DNA of 64,000 nucleotides from Lithodes maja (lineage: Eukaryota > Arthropoda > Malacostraca > Decapoda > Lithodidae): positions 84,703 to 148,702 of the forward strand of contig JBAKBP010000199.1 of assembly GCA_037953745.1 (NCBI GenBank), given 5' to 3'. Of this stretch, positions 10,763 through 22,616 are shown piece by piece. A model generated the notes under the pieces. The model had not been told where the DNA came from. It saw only the letters and a list, made by a program, of their open reading frames with translations, and did no database searches. The position numbers were made by a program, and so were the translations under genes. Positions within the stretch are counted from its first letter, which is position 1. Each line of letters begins with the position of its first letter.

Positions 10763-12033
10763 CATGAAGGCAAACAAAATTATAGGTTTCATAGGTATAT
10801 CATTTGAACATAAATCAGAAGACATTACCCTTAATAATTCATTAGTCTGCCCACTTTTGGAATACTGCGTTCAGTTCTAGTGCCTTTACTATAAAAAATA
10901 TATAGACAAATTGGAATGAGTTCAACGTAGAGTTACCATGATTATACCTTGTCTTCAGAACAAACCATACGAGGAACATCTTAACCCTTCCTGCCCGGTT
11001 GTCATTTTAAAATGACACCGCGGCAGATGGGCAGGAGCCCGGGTGTCATTTTAAAATCCGTAAGCTTGAAAGACTATTAAGAGTGTTTTGAAAGCCGTGC
11101 ATCCGACGCATGTAAACAAAACCTGTCTTTGCGACACCGCACCTCCGAAAACAAGAAGGAGACGTCGGATCAATATTGTTGTTGTATGCTATGACGAGAT
11201 TAGTGTCTGAAAATTTCCAATATTGCTAACATCGCATCGAATCTCTCTCCACGGAAATCGTCATCATAACTGACCCAGTTGACCTAGAGAGCTCTATTGA
11301 ACGGCAGTTTACAGATATGAACCAGGTCTACGTTTTGAGATGTGTGCAACTTCTCTAGCAGTTAAAACAACAAAGATACGGCTAGCCTATTACAATGTTT
11401 TTTGACCATATCCCCCAGGCTCTCAATAATGTCCTTAGGATGGTGAACCTGGGGAAGAAGGGTTAAATAGCTAAATGTACATCCATTAACCAAGCTCATA
11501 TTGAGAGGTGACCTTATTCAAGTCTTCAAGATCATTAAAGCCATCGACAACATGAACTGTAGTAAATATTTTACGATTGACCGATCAAACTACACACGGG
11601 GAAATGGCTGCAAAATCATTGGTAAATCATTCAACTCTAACAAATCCAAGAATTTCTTCTTCAATCGAGTTGTCAACTTGTGGAATGGGCTTCCCGAGAT
11701 GTCATAGACTGCAACACCATTGATTCCTTCAAAGTTTGCCTGCCGAGACAAGCACCTTGCCCTGAACCCAAGGTTGACTGCATTTGTAATTGAATAAAAC
11801 ATTTCTTTAGTAGTGTTCGTTCAATAACCTAATATATCCTAATATACTTTCCCCTGCCATGGACTAAGCCCCAAGGCAGCACTTCCTTCTCACATCTTTA
11901 CTACATTCTCTCCGAAATACTGTTGCAATACTTGGAACAGGAATGTTTTGGAGGGAACGTAACCTCGAGGGGTCGCATGACCTGTTGTTGCTTGTTTTCC
12001 TTTGTACTCCTTTGTACTGCTCTTTTGTACTCC
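10763..12033 (+). pseudogene. CR1-like 3' fragment, split by a TTAA MITE
   Basis: ORF2 C-terminal sequence begins with the KANKIIGFIG region at about 10766 and runs to CCATACGAGGAACATC at 10980. It resumes at 11467 and passes the RGDLIQVFKIIK region (11501 onward). The 3' end is at 12000-12033 with CCTTTGTACT repeats. It holds several stops and frameshifts. The 486 bases between the two halves are a separate element. Confidence 0.8.
10981..11466. mobile_element. piggyBac-type MITE (TTAA target)
   Basis: The insertion is bounded by TTAA at 10981-10984 and TTAA at 11463-11466. The inner ends are CCCTTCCTGCCCGGTT and, reversed from the other side, CCCTTCTTCCCCAGGTT, an imperfect inverted repeat of about 15 bases. 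Flanking CR1 sequence on the two sides joins up at a single TTAA when compared with CR1 copy 1. TTAA target duplication with CCC...GGG ends is the signature of piggyBac-group elements. There is no transposase, so it would be non-autonomous. Confidence 0.75.
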
Positions 12034-12037
12034 TTCT

Positions 12038-12840
12038 TCAGACACAAAATGATAAGCAGGTACACATGGACAGTGGTGTGGAGGAGGAGGGATGGGACAA
12101 TGGAGGAACGAAATGCATTGATTGATTATATATGTATGGATGAACGAATGAAGAATTTTGTGCTGGATGCTAGGTTGTACAGGGATATGGGGGGGGGGGG
12201 GAGGGGTCTGTCTGACTATTATGTAGTAATAACTAAAATTAGGATACAAAAAAAGTGAATGAGGAGAGCTACAGGGAGGCAAGAGAAAGGTGGAGTGGCG
12301 AAGAGGGTGGAGAGGTTGCAGGAGGATGAGATCAGGGAAGAGTTCAAGAGAGCAGTAGAGAGACGACTAGGTAAGGGAAAGAGGAGTGTGTGGTAACCAC
12401 CGGGGAATATATATGCCTTCTAAGCGTAGTAGGGAAAGTGTACAGTAAGGGGGGTGATTGAGAGTCAGAGCGAGAACAAAGGAATGGATAGGTGCCGAGC
12501 AGGAAGGGAAGAGGATGTGTAGATAATATTTTTGCCCTGAAAATGGGAAATATAATCGGAATCGGAAAGTAAATGCAGGGGAAGAGCAAGTGTGTTATGG
12601 TCTTTGAAAGGGGTGCAGCCACAGAGTGTGAGGTGAGGTTGAACGGCCAGGTTATGGAGAATGTCAGCTCATTTAAGTATTTGGGCAGTGTGTTGAGTAA
12701 AGATTGAGGTATGGATGAAGAAGTGCGGGAGAGGGTGCAACAGGGGAAGAGGGTTGTAGAAAAGCTGAAAGCAGTATCACTAAATAGGGTGGTTAGCATG
12801 GAAGTATAAAAGTCCTTGCATGACAGTGTGGTAATCCCGA
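12038..12840 (+). pseudogene. RTE-like LINE remnant (EN C-term, RT fingers, RT thumb)
   Basis: Three consecutive pieces of one LINE protein can be read. ALIDYICMDERMKNFVLDAR with LSDYYVVITKIRI (endonuclease C-terminus) lies at 12060-12260. A finger region with LLSVVGKVYS lies at about 12416-12450. A thumb region with VNAGKSKCVMVF, FKYLGSVLSK and SLHDSVVIPTLT lies at 12570-12850. The palm with the catalytic aspartates is deleted, and frames change between pieces. A fragment of the same kind, containing the missing FTDDAALVT box, lies at 63605-63790. The clade name is by resemblance of phrasing only. Confidence 0.6.
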
Positions 12841-13708
12841 CATTGACTAAAGCAGGGATCCCACTGCGCGACTCGGCGACTTCTAATGTGATGCGACAGC
12901 TTTTTTTTGGTCCATGTCCAAAAATCGCCGTTTTCGGCGCCGAATCAATGTGATTTTGTAACCGAAGAACGAGGTAGCCGTGAGAGAGTATGCGATTATC
13001 TTGCGAGAATATCGAATGAGAGGAGACATCAGCGAAAGTCTGAAGACAATTTGACAGCGATAAGAACGAATTATGCGAAAGGTATTATTGACAATTGCGA
13101 TACCACTGCAATAATGGTGGCATGCAAGACTACTGGTGCAATTAGACTGAGAATGTTATGCAAACATGATGGACGGTAGTCGCACATACGTTCCCCTGTA
13201 ATCACACCTGCGATGTCACCGATTTTATAATTAGAATAGGCAGATATGGTATATATGGTATAAATAGGGTGGTGGCGCAAGGTTCTAGACCAGTTTACCT
13301 GCCTCCCAGAGCTCAAACTCACTTTATCTCATGCTAAATATGTTTCAGTACTTTTTACCGTAGTTAATGGATTTCTTCTTCGATATCCGACAACAAAATG
13401 TGACTTCCCCAATTTAAACTAACTGATTTTGTCTACTCTACTTCTGACTACAAAATTTACTTCCCGAATTTATCAACCCGCTGATTTTGACTATTTCATT
13501 AGTACTATACTACTTTTTCTTTTAGGGCAAACACTCTACACCAGGTATAATAGAGATAGCCGGTTTGCCACAGTTATAACAGAAAACCGATTACGGCGGA
13601 TGGCTGTGGCCTGATGAAGTCCATCCCCCTCTCTATTTTGCCTTGGGGTGGGTGTTTGACTGTATCTCTATATTTGTCATATATCTATATTAATTTCAAC
13701 TCTTTTCA
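12841..13708. other. Unassigned sequence; unidentified 90-codon ORF
   Basis: A plus-strand open frame at 12907-13179 (90 codons) matches no family I know and has no clear domain. The first bases (AGCAGGGATCCCACTGCGCG at about 12850) resemble hAT-type ends, but I found no matching right end. The rest shows nothing. Confidence 0.4.
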
Positions 13709-13759
13709 AATGTGTGTGTGTGTGTATGTGTTTGTATGTGTGTGTGTATGTATGTGTGG
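13709..13759. repeat. (TG)n microsatellite, imperfect
   Basis: TG dinucleotides with TATG and TTTG interruptions. Confidence 0.9.
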
Positions 13760-13763
13760 CGGG

Positions 13764-13968
13764 GGTTTGGACCCTCCTTGTTTCACTCCTTTAGTTTGGA
13801 GAATTTAGGACATTTCACATCATCCTTTTGGCGATCATAAGACGTTTCAATCCATTCAGGGATCGGTTTTTGGCGGTGATCGATCGCAAACCTGCAATGT
13901 CTCGGTCCTTTGATCAGGTAAACGTTTATTTTGAAGGAAGTCTGGGGAGGCGTTTTTTCAGTCTACTC
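13764..13968 (+). repeat. Dispersed repeat family, copy 1
   Basis: Contains TTTAGTTTGGAGAATTTAGG, then GACGTTTCAATCCATTCAGG and a GTCTGGGGAGGCGTTTTTTC end. The same order of blocks is found at 55189-55492 and in parts at 58586-58955 and, reversed, 61690-61850. Confidence 0.55.
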
Positions 13969-13983
13969 GACCAAAAAAAAATA

Positions 13984-13986
<3 letters not shown>

Positions 13987-14057
<71 letters not shown>
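13987..14057. repeat. (GA)n microsatellite
   Basis: About 35 uninterrupted GA units. Confidence 0.98.
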
Positions 14058-14060
<3 letters not shown>

Positions 14061-14376
14061 TGATATATACTGTAGGTAGAAGCACTCACAACCCTTATCA
14101 ACATTAAACGACACATCATCATAATAATAATGTGTTTTGGTAAAATTGTCAAAATAGTTGGAAGTAAGATCGGAGCTCCATAATGCCGACATCACACGAG
14201 CGCTTTTTCACTCAACATTTATCCTTAACACTGGTCTGGCAGCTTAGGAGGTAAACATTTAGATGATTTCGGTTACCTAAATTCATCTACCATCAGTCTA
14301 GTTTCCGATACTAGTGTCAAATACTCCAAAAATGTTGCCAGAAAAATGTTGTTCATCGAATGTTGACTATAAAAGC
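14058..14376. other. Left flank of Gypsy element A, nothing recognised
   Basis: No open frame or repeat that I can name. Confidence 0.6.
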
Positions 14377-16180
14377 TGTTACGATCGGGTCTCGTATAAA
14401 TGAGTGGCTCTTATACATTGGACTAGACTGGCATAAATGCAACAACGGAAACGCTAGATCCAACCCCTGATATATAATCCGGTCGAACAAAGAACACATA
14501 TACCCTCCAGAGTTATATCTGCGATAGCGGGGTATCTTAACTCTCAGTATCTATGTGCTTCTACTATAGGCTGATGTTCTCTGAAACAGCCTATTACCTA
14601 TAACATATGGTTGCTTAGTTATGGTACACAAGGAAAAGATAGTTAACTTAATTAAATCACAAGAGTGATCTAATGCAAACAAGAAGAAGGTTTACTTAAC
14701 GTTACTTTAATCAATAATATCTGTCACTCCTTTATGAAAGAAAGTGTTGTAAAGTCCTCAAGCACCGAACAAGGAATCTTCTGAATAATGTCGGATGCTA
14801 CTAAGAAGAACGTATCGGAAATGGAACCACAAAATAGCAGGAGGCAGGACAATGCACGTGTAGGCTAAATACACAAAAAGGCTGGACATATAATGTTATT
14901 GGACACAAGAATATTATAAGCGGTGCAACAGTAATAATGCTCGCCACGAAAAAGTAGTACTCCTATTAACAAAACCGATCTATGCTGGTTGTGTCTCTCT
15001 ACAGCAACCTAGACCTCAACATGCTTATGTAGAAGTAATGGGTATGCATAAAAGAGATTATGATCTAATCCAGCTAATGTCTACCCGGGTTAATAAAGTC
15101 TAGCTGGGATGCGTAAAGGTACAGAATTCTGGTGGAGAAAGGCAGATCCTAGCCTAGTGTGGACCTTGGGTCTGTGCGGCCTGATTACGTTAATATGAAG
15201 GGGTGCTCTCTTGAGGATTCTCGATCACAGGTATCGAGTATCCTCCTGGCGACCCTCAAAAGTAAAAGCAAATAGAGTTAAAACAGTGTTGGGTGGATTA
15301 GGCAAGCAGCCCTCACGCTCTACACAGTCTAAACTCCAAGGTACACAGACAAAAGATCCACCCAGGTAACCCACAGAATCCGTAGTGTCGTGCAGCTCAA
15401 AAGTAGCCTACACACAGTGAAAACACCAACAGCAAGGTACCTGATCCCTAGTCTAGCATTATTTAACCCTGTAGAAACATTAGTGATTGATGGAGACAGT
15501 CCGAGCAATACAATCTCCCAAAAAGACAAAGACTCTCTTCAACCTTAGCCTAGTACATAAGAAATGTGAGATCTAGCATATAATACAGTCTGGCCACTAA
15601 TTCAAGGTGTGGATGCAGGGAACCAGTGGGGGATTGATAATAGTAAAAGGTGAGGAAGTAGTGGAAATGATAGAGGCAGTAGGAGAGAAAGATTCTAAGA
15701 CAAGAGTGTGGAACCGCTCATGGGAGATGCTTAGAGTATGCTGTCTGGGAAGGATATTCCCAGGGACCACCTCGCTGGAGTCCCAGTTCGCAGGAATGGC
15801 ACGAGGGTGCGCGACAGTGGCCCAGTAAGCAGCCGCCTAGTAGGCAGTGTTAGGCAGGAGGCAACGAATCCTGCGAGGCCTATGTAAGGGGGCCAGCCAC
15901 GCGCCACACTTACCACCAAGTCACACCACCTGGTCTCTCTCTCTCTCTCTCTCGCTCGCCTTCCCATCATTCAACTACTTAACACAATACTTTCAATTGG
16001 CTAAATAAAATAGAAAGGATTGTGACAGACGAAAATAAAGAACAGTTCTGAACTGTCTGCAACACAAGCTTTCTCGAGAAGGAAAGTACACAATGATAGG
16101 TAGACTGTAGCTACATTCTCTGCCCTGGCGAGTCCTAGCGAGTAAGCCATGAGGTTCTGCGGGAAGCGGTGAGCGTCACA
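14377..16180 (-). repeat. Element A, 3' LTR
   Basis: Begins TGTTACGATCGGG and ends GAGCGTCACA on the plus strand, so it reads TGTGACG...CGTAACA in the element's own direction, with the usual TG...CA ends. It is 1804 bases long. Its first 740 or so bases match 21900-22616 and 23101-23110. Confidence 0.85.
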
Positions 16181-16188
16181 CCCCACCC
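16181..16188 (-). promoter_or_regulatory. Element A, polypurine tract
   Basis: Minus-strand GGGTGGGG touches the TGTGACG start of the 3' LTR. This is the expected plus-strand DNA primer position. The equivalent in element B is GGGGGAGG. Confidence 0.6.
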
Positions 16189-16656
16189 AAGATTTTTAAG
16201 AGGCTCCAACTATGAGCTCTAAATCTGACACGCAGAACCCTACAAAATTCGCCACTCCTAGCCACCCAGCGACAATGAAATGTAAAGCACAGTTCTCTTC
16301 AAAATAACACATTATAAAAATGAACAACCCTTCCCAACACAATAGATTAAATTACATAGTTATGCTCATAAGAGCGAGCTTCACTAGCCCAGCCTTCTGA
16401 GAGGAGTACAACTCTGAATTTCTGCTATAACATACTTAAACAAATTTTAACTATCAAAGAAAGAGTTTTTATAGGATTTTTATATTTTTAATATGTTTAT
16501 GGCGGCTGCACTACAGGGGAAGCCTAGTTTTTTCTTCTATACCAACACAGCAACTCATACTTTACGACCCAATATGCTGGGCTACACACGCGAGCCAACA
16601 AGCACCAGACGTAACATACTAATCAAACCAAAGTAGGAGGCTACCCTTGTGATGAT

Positions 16657-17121
16657 CTACCCCGGGTCTTCCACCCTCGATAAGCAATCTGCAATCACAT
16701 TCTCAGAACCGGCAATATGGCGTATGTCTAGGTTGTATTCCTGCAACATTAATGACCACCTGGTCAGCCTCATATTCCGGTTATGGAATTGATTCAGGAA
16801 CTTGAGGGGGTGATGGTCGGTGTAGATCACCACAACTGGTCCATAGGCTGGAACATACACCTCAAAGTGCCTGAGTGCTAGCACAATCGAGAAGAAACTG
16901 ACTGGGTGCTCCAGCCCATCTTCGTCTGATTGCATCAGAACGGCACCAGCCCCCACACCACTGGCATCAGTTGCCAGCTGGAATGGTCGGCTAAAGTCCG
17001 GGGCCCTAAGGATCGGGTGAGTACACAACAGGTGTTTTACTAGCAAAAAAGCCCTCTCACACTCAGGCGCCCACTTAAACTTTCTATCTTTGGCCAATAG
17101 GTCCGTCAGAGGAGCCAGCAC
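16657..17121 (-). pseudogene. Element A, RNase H domain with an internal deletion
   Basis: Reads LAPLTDLLAKDRKFKWAPEC, then FQLATDASGVGAGAVLMQ with the first RNase H aspartate, and YTDHHPLKFLNQFHNRNMRL. Between VSFFS and IVLALRHFE about 19 residues present in element B (the KKFNAAQKNY and EKELLA region) are missing in frame, which removes the second catalytic acid (Glu). One base is also missing at about 17125, which puts this domain out of frame with the RT. Confidence 0.8.
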
Positions 17122-19931
17122 AGTAGAATAGCCCTTATAAAGCGGCGGTAGTAACCAATCATGCCCAAAAACCTCATGATCTGCTTCTTGGTGGACGGCC
17201 TGGGGAAGTGGTTAATAGCCAATATCTTGTTCTGTGGGGGGAACACCTGGCCCAAACCCACCATGAACCCCAGATACTGCACGGTAGCCCGCACAAAATC
17301 ACACTTTCCCAGGTTGACCACCAAGTTTGCCTCGCTTAATTTCTTAAATAGGGATTCTACATGTTCACAGTGGCTCTTGAAATCGTCATCGTAGATAATG
17401 ACGTCGTCCAGGTACACAGTACAGTTCGGAATATCAGCCACTAACTCGTTCATCAAGCTTTGGAAGGTCGCTGGTGCGTTCTTTAGACCGTACGGCATGA
17501 CATTACAACGATATGTAGCACCATCCACCACAAAACCACACACCTCTTTCGCCCGTTCAGACAAAGGCACCTGCCAGTAACCTTTAACCAGGTCCACCTT
17601 GGTCAAGAACTTGGCCCTGCCAATCTTGTCTACACAGTCATCGACCCGGGGAAGAGGATATGGGTTGGTGGGAGTCAAGCCGTTTAGCCTGCGGTAATCA
17701 ACACAGAAGCACACCTTGCCATCCGGCTTAGGTTGCAGCGTTACGGGAGATGTCCACTTTACCGCCCCCTTCTCGATCAGTCCCTGTTGCAACATATACT
17801 CCAATTCCGCCCGGAGGGCCGGAAGTTTAATAGGGGGCACCCTATAGGGCACTGATTTGAAGGGTGGATGGTCTCCGACGTCAACATCGTGCACCTCATC
17901 AGTAGTGAGGCCTGGGTGTTCCGCAAATACAGTAGGGTATAAACAGAATAGGCGCTCGACAGCCACACGCTGTTGCTCAGGTAGGTGTTGCAAAGCCTCA
18001 TGAGCCGCCTGTCTCGTGTTTCCCGCCCACTGATCTGCAGAAACATGATAATCCCAGTTGTCATCCACCTGCGCATGACTGTCCCGTTCTCCTTCTCCAC
18101 CTTGACTGCTGAAAGTCATCACGGGGACAGTGAGAGGCTCAGGTGGGCGCCTCATATACTCCTTCATCAGGTTGACGTGACATAACTGATTCCTCTTACG
18201 CCTGTCTGGAGTGGCCACCAGGTAATCTATGTCCGAGAGCTTCTCTGCTACCCTATAAGGACCAGCGTACTTTGCGGATAAGGGGTGACTTACAAGAGGG
18301 AGTAGTATCAACACCTCCTGACCCACGTGAAACTCCTTGAGTTTCACCTTGTGGTCGTACCTGTCCTTCATGAGGGCCTGAGAGCCTACCAGATTGCGGC
18401 CAGCCAACTCCAGACTACGCAACATTCGTTCTCTACTCTCAAGGACATACTTAAGCATAGAACATGGTTTAGCGGTGCCTTCCCATATCTCCTTTACCAT
18501 GTGGAGAGGCCCCCTGATGCGGTGTCCAAACACAAGCTCATTAGGGCTAAACCTCAAACTCTCCCCAGGTACCTCTCGTGCAGCGAATAACACATACGGC
18601 AGGCCAAGATCCCAGTCCTTGCCGTTCTCAAGACAATAGCAGCGAAGCATGCTTTTTAGAGTGGAATGCCACCTCTCTAACACCCCCTGACTCTCTGGGT
18701 GATAAGCAGATGACACTACAGTGACTATCCCATGCTGCTTCATTGTCTGAACGAACAAGTTGGAGGTGAAATTCGATCCTTGGTCTGACTGTATCTCCTG
18801 CGGGTATCTGTACTGAGAGAAGTATAATAGCAAGTTACGGACCACCGTCTTCGCCAATCCATTTCTCATTGGGTATGCGTCTGGGTACCGAGTTGCTACG
18901 TCCATGACTGTCAAGAGATATTTATTTCCGGCACTTGTGGGGCGGAGGGGACCAACCATGTCGACTACTACTTTACTAAAGGGAGGCCCACTGACGGGAA
19001 TTGGGTGTAACGGAGCCTTTGGGATGCTCTGGTTAGGTTTCCCAACCTTTTGGAACACACTGCACATTGCCACCCATGACACCACTTGTGCTCTCAAACC
19101 AGGGCACCAAAACAGTTTCCCCAAAGCCGCCACCGTCTTATGGACACCCAGGTGTCCCGCCAGCGGTACATCAGCAGCCAACCTAAGTAGGCTATCCCTG
19201 CATACCCTCGGTACGACCAGCTGGTCTACCACTCCTGACCCACCCTCCCAACTTCTCTGCGGGTCTTGGGATCGCCGATACAAGATGCCATTAATGAAAA
19301 ACAAATCTGCAGGCTTTGCATCCCTGTCCTCATCGAGTTCGACAGCACCGTTACTACACTTTAGAACCTCCGGGTATTCTAGCTGCAATTTGCGAATATC
19401 TGAGGGAGCTAGCCTGTCTAAGTGTTTGCGAAACAACTCATGCCCTCCCTCAACATCGAACTTTGCATCCCGTTGCTCTCTCCGTGTATACCGTTGCTGC
19501 CTCTGAGTCTCTTTAAGCCCTGCCTCTACACTCTCAGTGACAGGTGGTGGTGCTTCTCCTGACTCTAATAACGGTGCTAATACTGAGTCCCCGAGAAGCG
19601 CTGCTGGTACTAGACTCTCCACCATATCAGCTTTCAGCACCTTCTCGTGACCGTTCCTCCGCTTATTTGAAGACTGTTGGTTAGGCTGTGACTCCCTGGA
19701 TGCGAGAGATCTGGTTACAACACACGCCATTGGTTGCACCTGACACTTCTCAACCCACTCCTGTTCCTCCCTACTTACGTCGGCCGGCTCCTCGGCAACG
19801 ACTAAGGGTGAAACCTTAGAAGCGGGCACCGCAAAGTCATTGCTGAGAAGGAGGTCGACGCCCCCAACAGGCAATTTCTCCACGATTCCCACATCCAGTT
19901 CGCGAGTCACACCGTCAACTTCAAGCTCCAT
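17106..19931 (-). pseudogene. Element A, integrase-RT part of Pol
   Basis: An open frame of 941 codons covers the end of the protease region, integrase and RT. The integrase zinc finger is damaged: the first His of HHCC is replaced (LAADVPLAGHLG) and the last Cys is lost (CSVF). The catalytic core is readable: VVDMVGPL, IQSDQGSNF and ESQGVLERWH. A GPY/F-type module follows (KYAGPYRVAEKL). RT follows integrase: CFCVDYRRLNGLTP, VDLVKGYWQVPLSERA, MPYGLKNAPATFQ and VYLDDVIIYDDD, so the YLDD active site is kept. The frame ends early at 17106 because of a one-base loss. Confidence 0.85.
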
Positions 19932-20524
19932 TCTAACAAGCGGTATGACCTAGTTGCATTAACTCCCTGCACCACAACTACCCGCGCCGCGTTATGGGTC
20001 TACCAGTGAAATTCTTCAAGAGTGTCTGAGAGGCACCTGTGTCACGCAAAAGCTGTACCCCGTGCTTCTTGCCCCCCCCCCCACTTCACGCAGCCATGCC
20101 CTCTATGGTCGCAAAAGGCATCGCGGACAGGGTTCGAGCCTTCCGGATCCTTCTTCAATGGCAGTGCTCCATCCTCTGATCTTATGCCTCCACCAAACAC
20201 AGAAGACTTCTGGAACACCCCAATGCTGTGAGCCAATGACACAGCCGCCGTGGGAGGTTTGCTCGGACAAGCTTTTGCCATGTGCCCCTCTTTGTGACAG
20301 TGATAACACTCAAATTTCCCCTTGGACTTATACTGAGGTGTAAAAGTCCCCTGACCCTTCTTAAACGGGGCGGTGCTAGGTTTGTGATCAGTCTTGGTGT
20401 CATTGCTTTTAAATTTATGTGTGTCCATATTCCGGGGAGGGGGAGGGTAACGCTCCTTAACGCCTACATCGTTTCTCTGTGCAGAGCCGCACCCCCGAAT
20501 TAGTGACAACCGAAGATCAGCCAT
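19932..20524 (-). pseudogene. Element A, zinc knuckle and protease region
   Basis: The 20042-20524 frame carries the nucleocapsid zinc knuckle CYHCHKEGHMAKAC (CCHC) in a Lys-rich context. A G-run at about 20073-20085 then shifts the frame. In the next frame the aspartic protease motif LRDTGASQTL is readable (about 20025-20055), and a further frame change follows before 19931. Protease and Gag therefore cannot be made as one product here. Confidence 0.75.
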
Positions 20525-21644
20525 CTCTGCTGCTTCTACGAGAGTTCTTGTCTTTAAGGTTTAAAGTCAAGTCGCCGCCCGTACACTTATAAAACTGCTC
20601 TAGAAGCATCAACTGTTTCATCTCATCAACCGTAGTTGTCTTCTCTGATCTGAGCCAGTTTCCCATAGCGTCGGACAGGTCCCGGGTGTGCTCCTAGAAG
20701 GTACTGTCTCGCCCCTTAGTCACACCCCGGAACTATAACCTATATATCTCGGGATGTAGCTCGTATGCCCGCAGGACAGCCTCCTTGAGCTCCTCATAAA
20801 CAACGCAGGACTCCAATGGCAGTGCATCATAAGCCTTGAGCCCCTTACCTATGAGTCTAGAGGACACAAGGGCCGCCCACTTAACTTCAGACCACTGATG
20901 CTCCCGGCACTTCTTCTCAAATCTATTGAAAAACTCTGTAACACCAGACTCGTCAAATACAGGGACCAGTTTGAGAAGGTGCGATAGAGACTGATCATGC
21001 GCACGGTTTCCAGTACCGAGTCGCTGTCCCGTCATCTCAACACGAGACTTCTCTAAATCCATGTCGGCACGGTATCTTGTAGATTCTAGTTCAGTCCTAA
21101 GCTCAGCTTCCCTCGTCTGTTGCTGCATCCTAGCCAGCTCTTTTCTCTCTTCTATCTTAGCTAGCTCGAGCTGAAAGAGCATCTCCGTGGTCAAACCTTG
21201 AGGAGGAGGAGGAGATGCAATGATGTTAGAAATACCCGGTGATCCCCCCAGGGGCAAACCACCCTGCCAGTCACTACCCACCTGCGGAAGCGTGCTCAGG
21301 GTCGGTACTCCAATAGGAGGATTGGGAGTCGAGTGAAGGGGAGGCTCGGCCAAAGAGCTCTGAGCACTCACCCTACCTCGTACGCCAGTCACCCCACCCA
21401 GCACACACGTCATCAGGTCATCCTTGGTCATGCCACTAGTACGTACATGACCGATAGCTGCGGCTAAGCACTGGAGACCGTACCGATTCATAACCACCAA
21501 CCGGTCGGAAGTAACAGGCCATTGTAAAAAATTCCTTGCATCCTCCTCACTGTTCATCAAGTTAACAACCTGCCCATGCTGCTGCTCCTCAGCTTCTACA
21601 TCACGTACTGTGTCTTCATCCTGCACTGATCCGCTATAAGACAT
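20525..21644 (-). pseudogene. Element A, gag
   Basis: The start is taken at the MSYSG methionine (21642-21644), because element B has an equivalent MSCPS start. An upstream ATG at 21677 is also in frame. The N-terminal part has NSEEDARNFLQWPV; a charged helical stretch follows (KIEERKELARMQQQ region) and then the capsid-like LLKLVPVFDESGVTEFFNRF. In-frame TAG stops fall at about 20733 and about 20696. The SCAN-like LMLLEQFYKCTGGDLTLNL segment lies beyond them. Confidence 0.75.
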
Positions 21645-21883
21645 GATGCTCACTGAAGATTTTTCACTTTGATACACAAAAAAGAATTACCCCAAACTCT
21701 TATACCACAATATTCACAATAAAACATTCTCGGAGACAGCTTAAGTGCTATATTACTTTGCTAATAAAATAATTCTTGCATGTCCTCAAAAAATATTCCA
21801 CAAAATCAACAAATGTTCACTGCCTAAACTGTGAGAAAAATCTGCACAATAACCTGCAATTATATGTCAGTTCACCAAATCCT

Positions 21884-21897
21884 GAGCTAGGTCGCCA
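21884..21897 (-). promoter_or_regulatory. Element A, primer-binding site
   Basis: Minus strand reads CGTAACA-AA-TGGCGACC, where CGTAACA ends the 5' LTR. TGGCGACC would pair with a tRNA ending GGTCGCCA. The same eight bases sit at the same place in element B. I do not assign the tRNA. Confidence 0.6.
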
Positions 21898-21899
21898 TT

Positions 21900-22616
21900 T
21901 GTTACGATCGGGTCTCGTATAAATCAGTGGCTCTTATACATTGGACTAGACTGATATAAATGCAACAACGGAAACGCTAGATCCAACCCCTGATATATAA
22001 TCCCGTCGAATAAAGAACACATATACCCTCCAGAGTTATATCTGCGATAGCGGGGTATCTTAACTCTCAGTATCTATGTGCTTCAACTATAGGCTGATGT
22101 TCTCTGAAACAGCCTATTACCTATAACATATGGTTGCTTAGTTATGGTATACAAGGAAAAGATAGTTAACTTAATTCAATCACAAGAGTGATCTAATGCA
22201 AACAAGAAGAAGGTTTACTTAACGTTACTTTAATCAATAATATCTGTCACTCCTTTATGAAAGAAAGTGTTGTAAAGTCCTCAAGCACCGAACAAGGAAT
22301 CTTCTGAATAATGTCGGATGCTACTAAGAAGAACGTATCGGAAATGGAACCACAAAATAGCAGGAGGCAGGACAATGCACGTGTAGGCTAAATACACAAA
22401 AAGGCTGGACCTATAATGTTATTGGACACAAGAATATTATAAGCGGTGCAACAGTAATAATGCTCGCCACGAAAAAGTAGTACTCCTATTAACAAAACCG
22501 GTCTATGCTGGTCGTGTCTCTCTACAGCAACCTAGACCTCAAAATGCTTATGTAGAAATAATGGGTATGCATAAAAGAGTATATGATCTAATCCAGCTAA
22601 TGTCTACCCGGGTTAA
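21900..22616 (-). repeat. Element A, 5' LTR, truncated
   Basis: Matches the first part of 14377-16180. At TTAA (22613-22616) it is split by a MITE. Ten more LTR bases (TAACATCTAG) follow at 23101-23110 before element B begins. The rest of this LTR, including its U3, is gone. Confidence 0.8.

Noticed and set aside
12850..13179. hAT transposon with a 90-codon ORF
   Set aside because: The left end looks hAT-like, but there is no matching right end, no 8-base duplication and no transposase motif.
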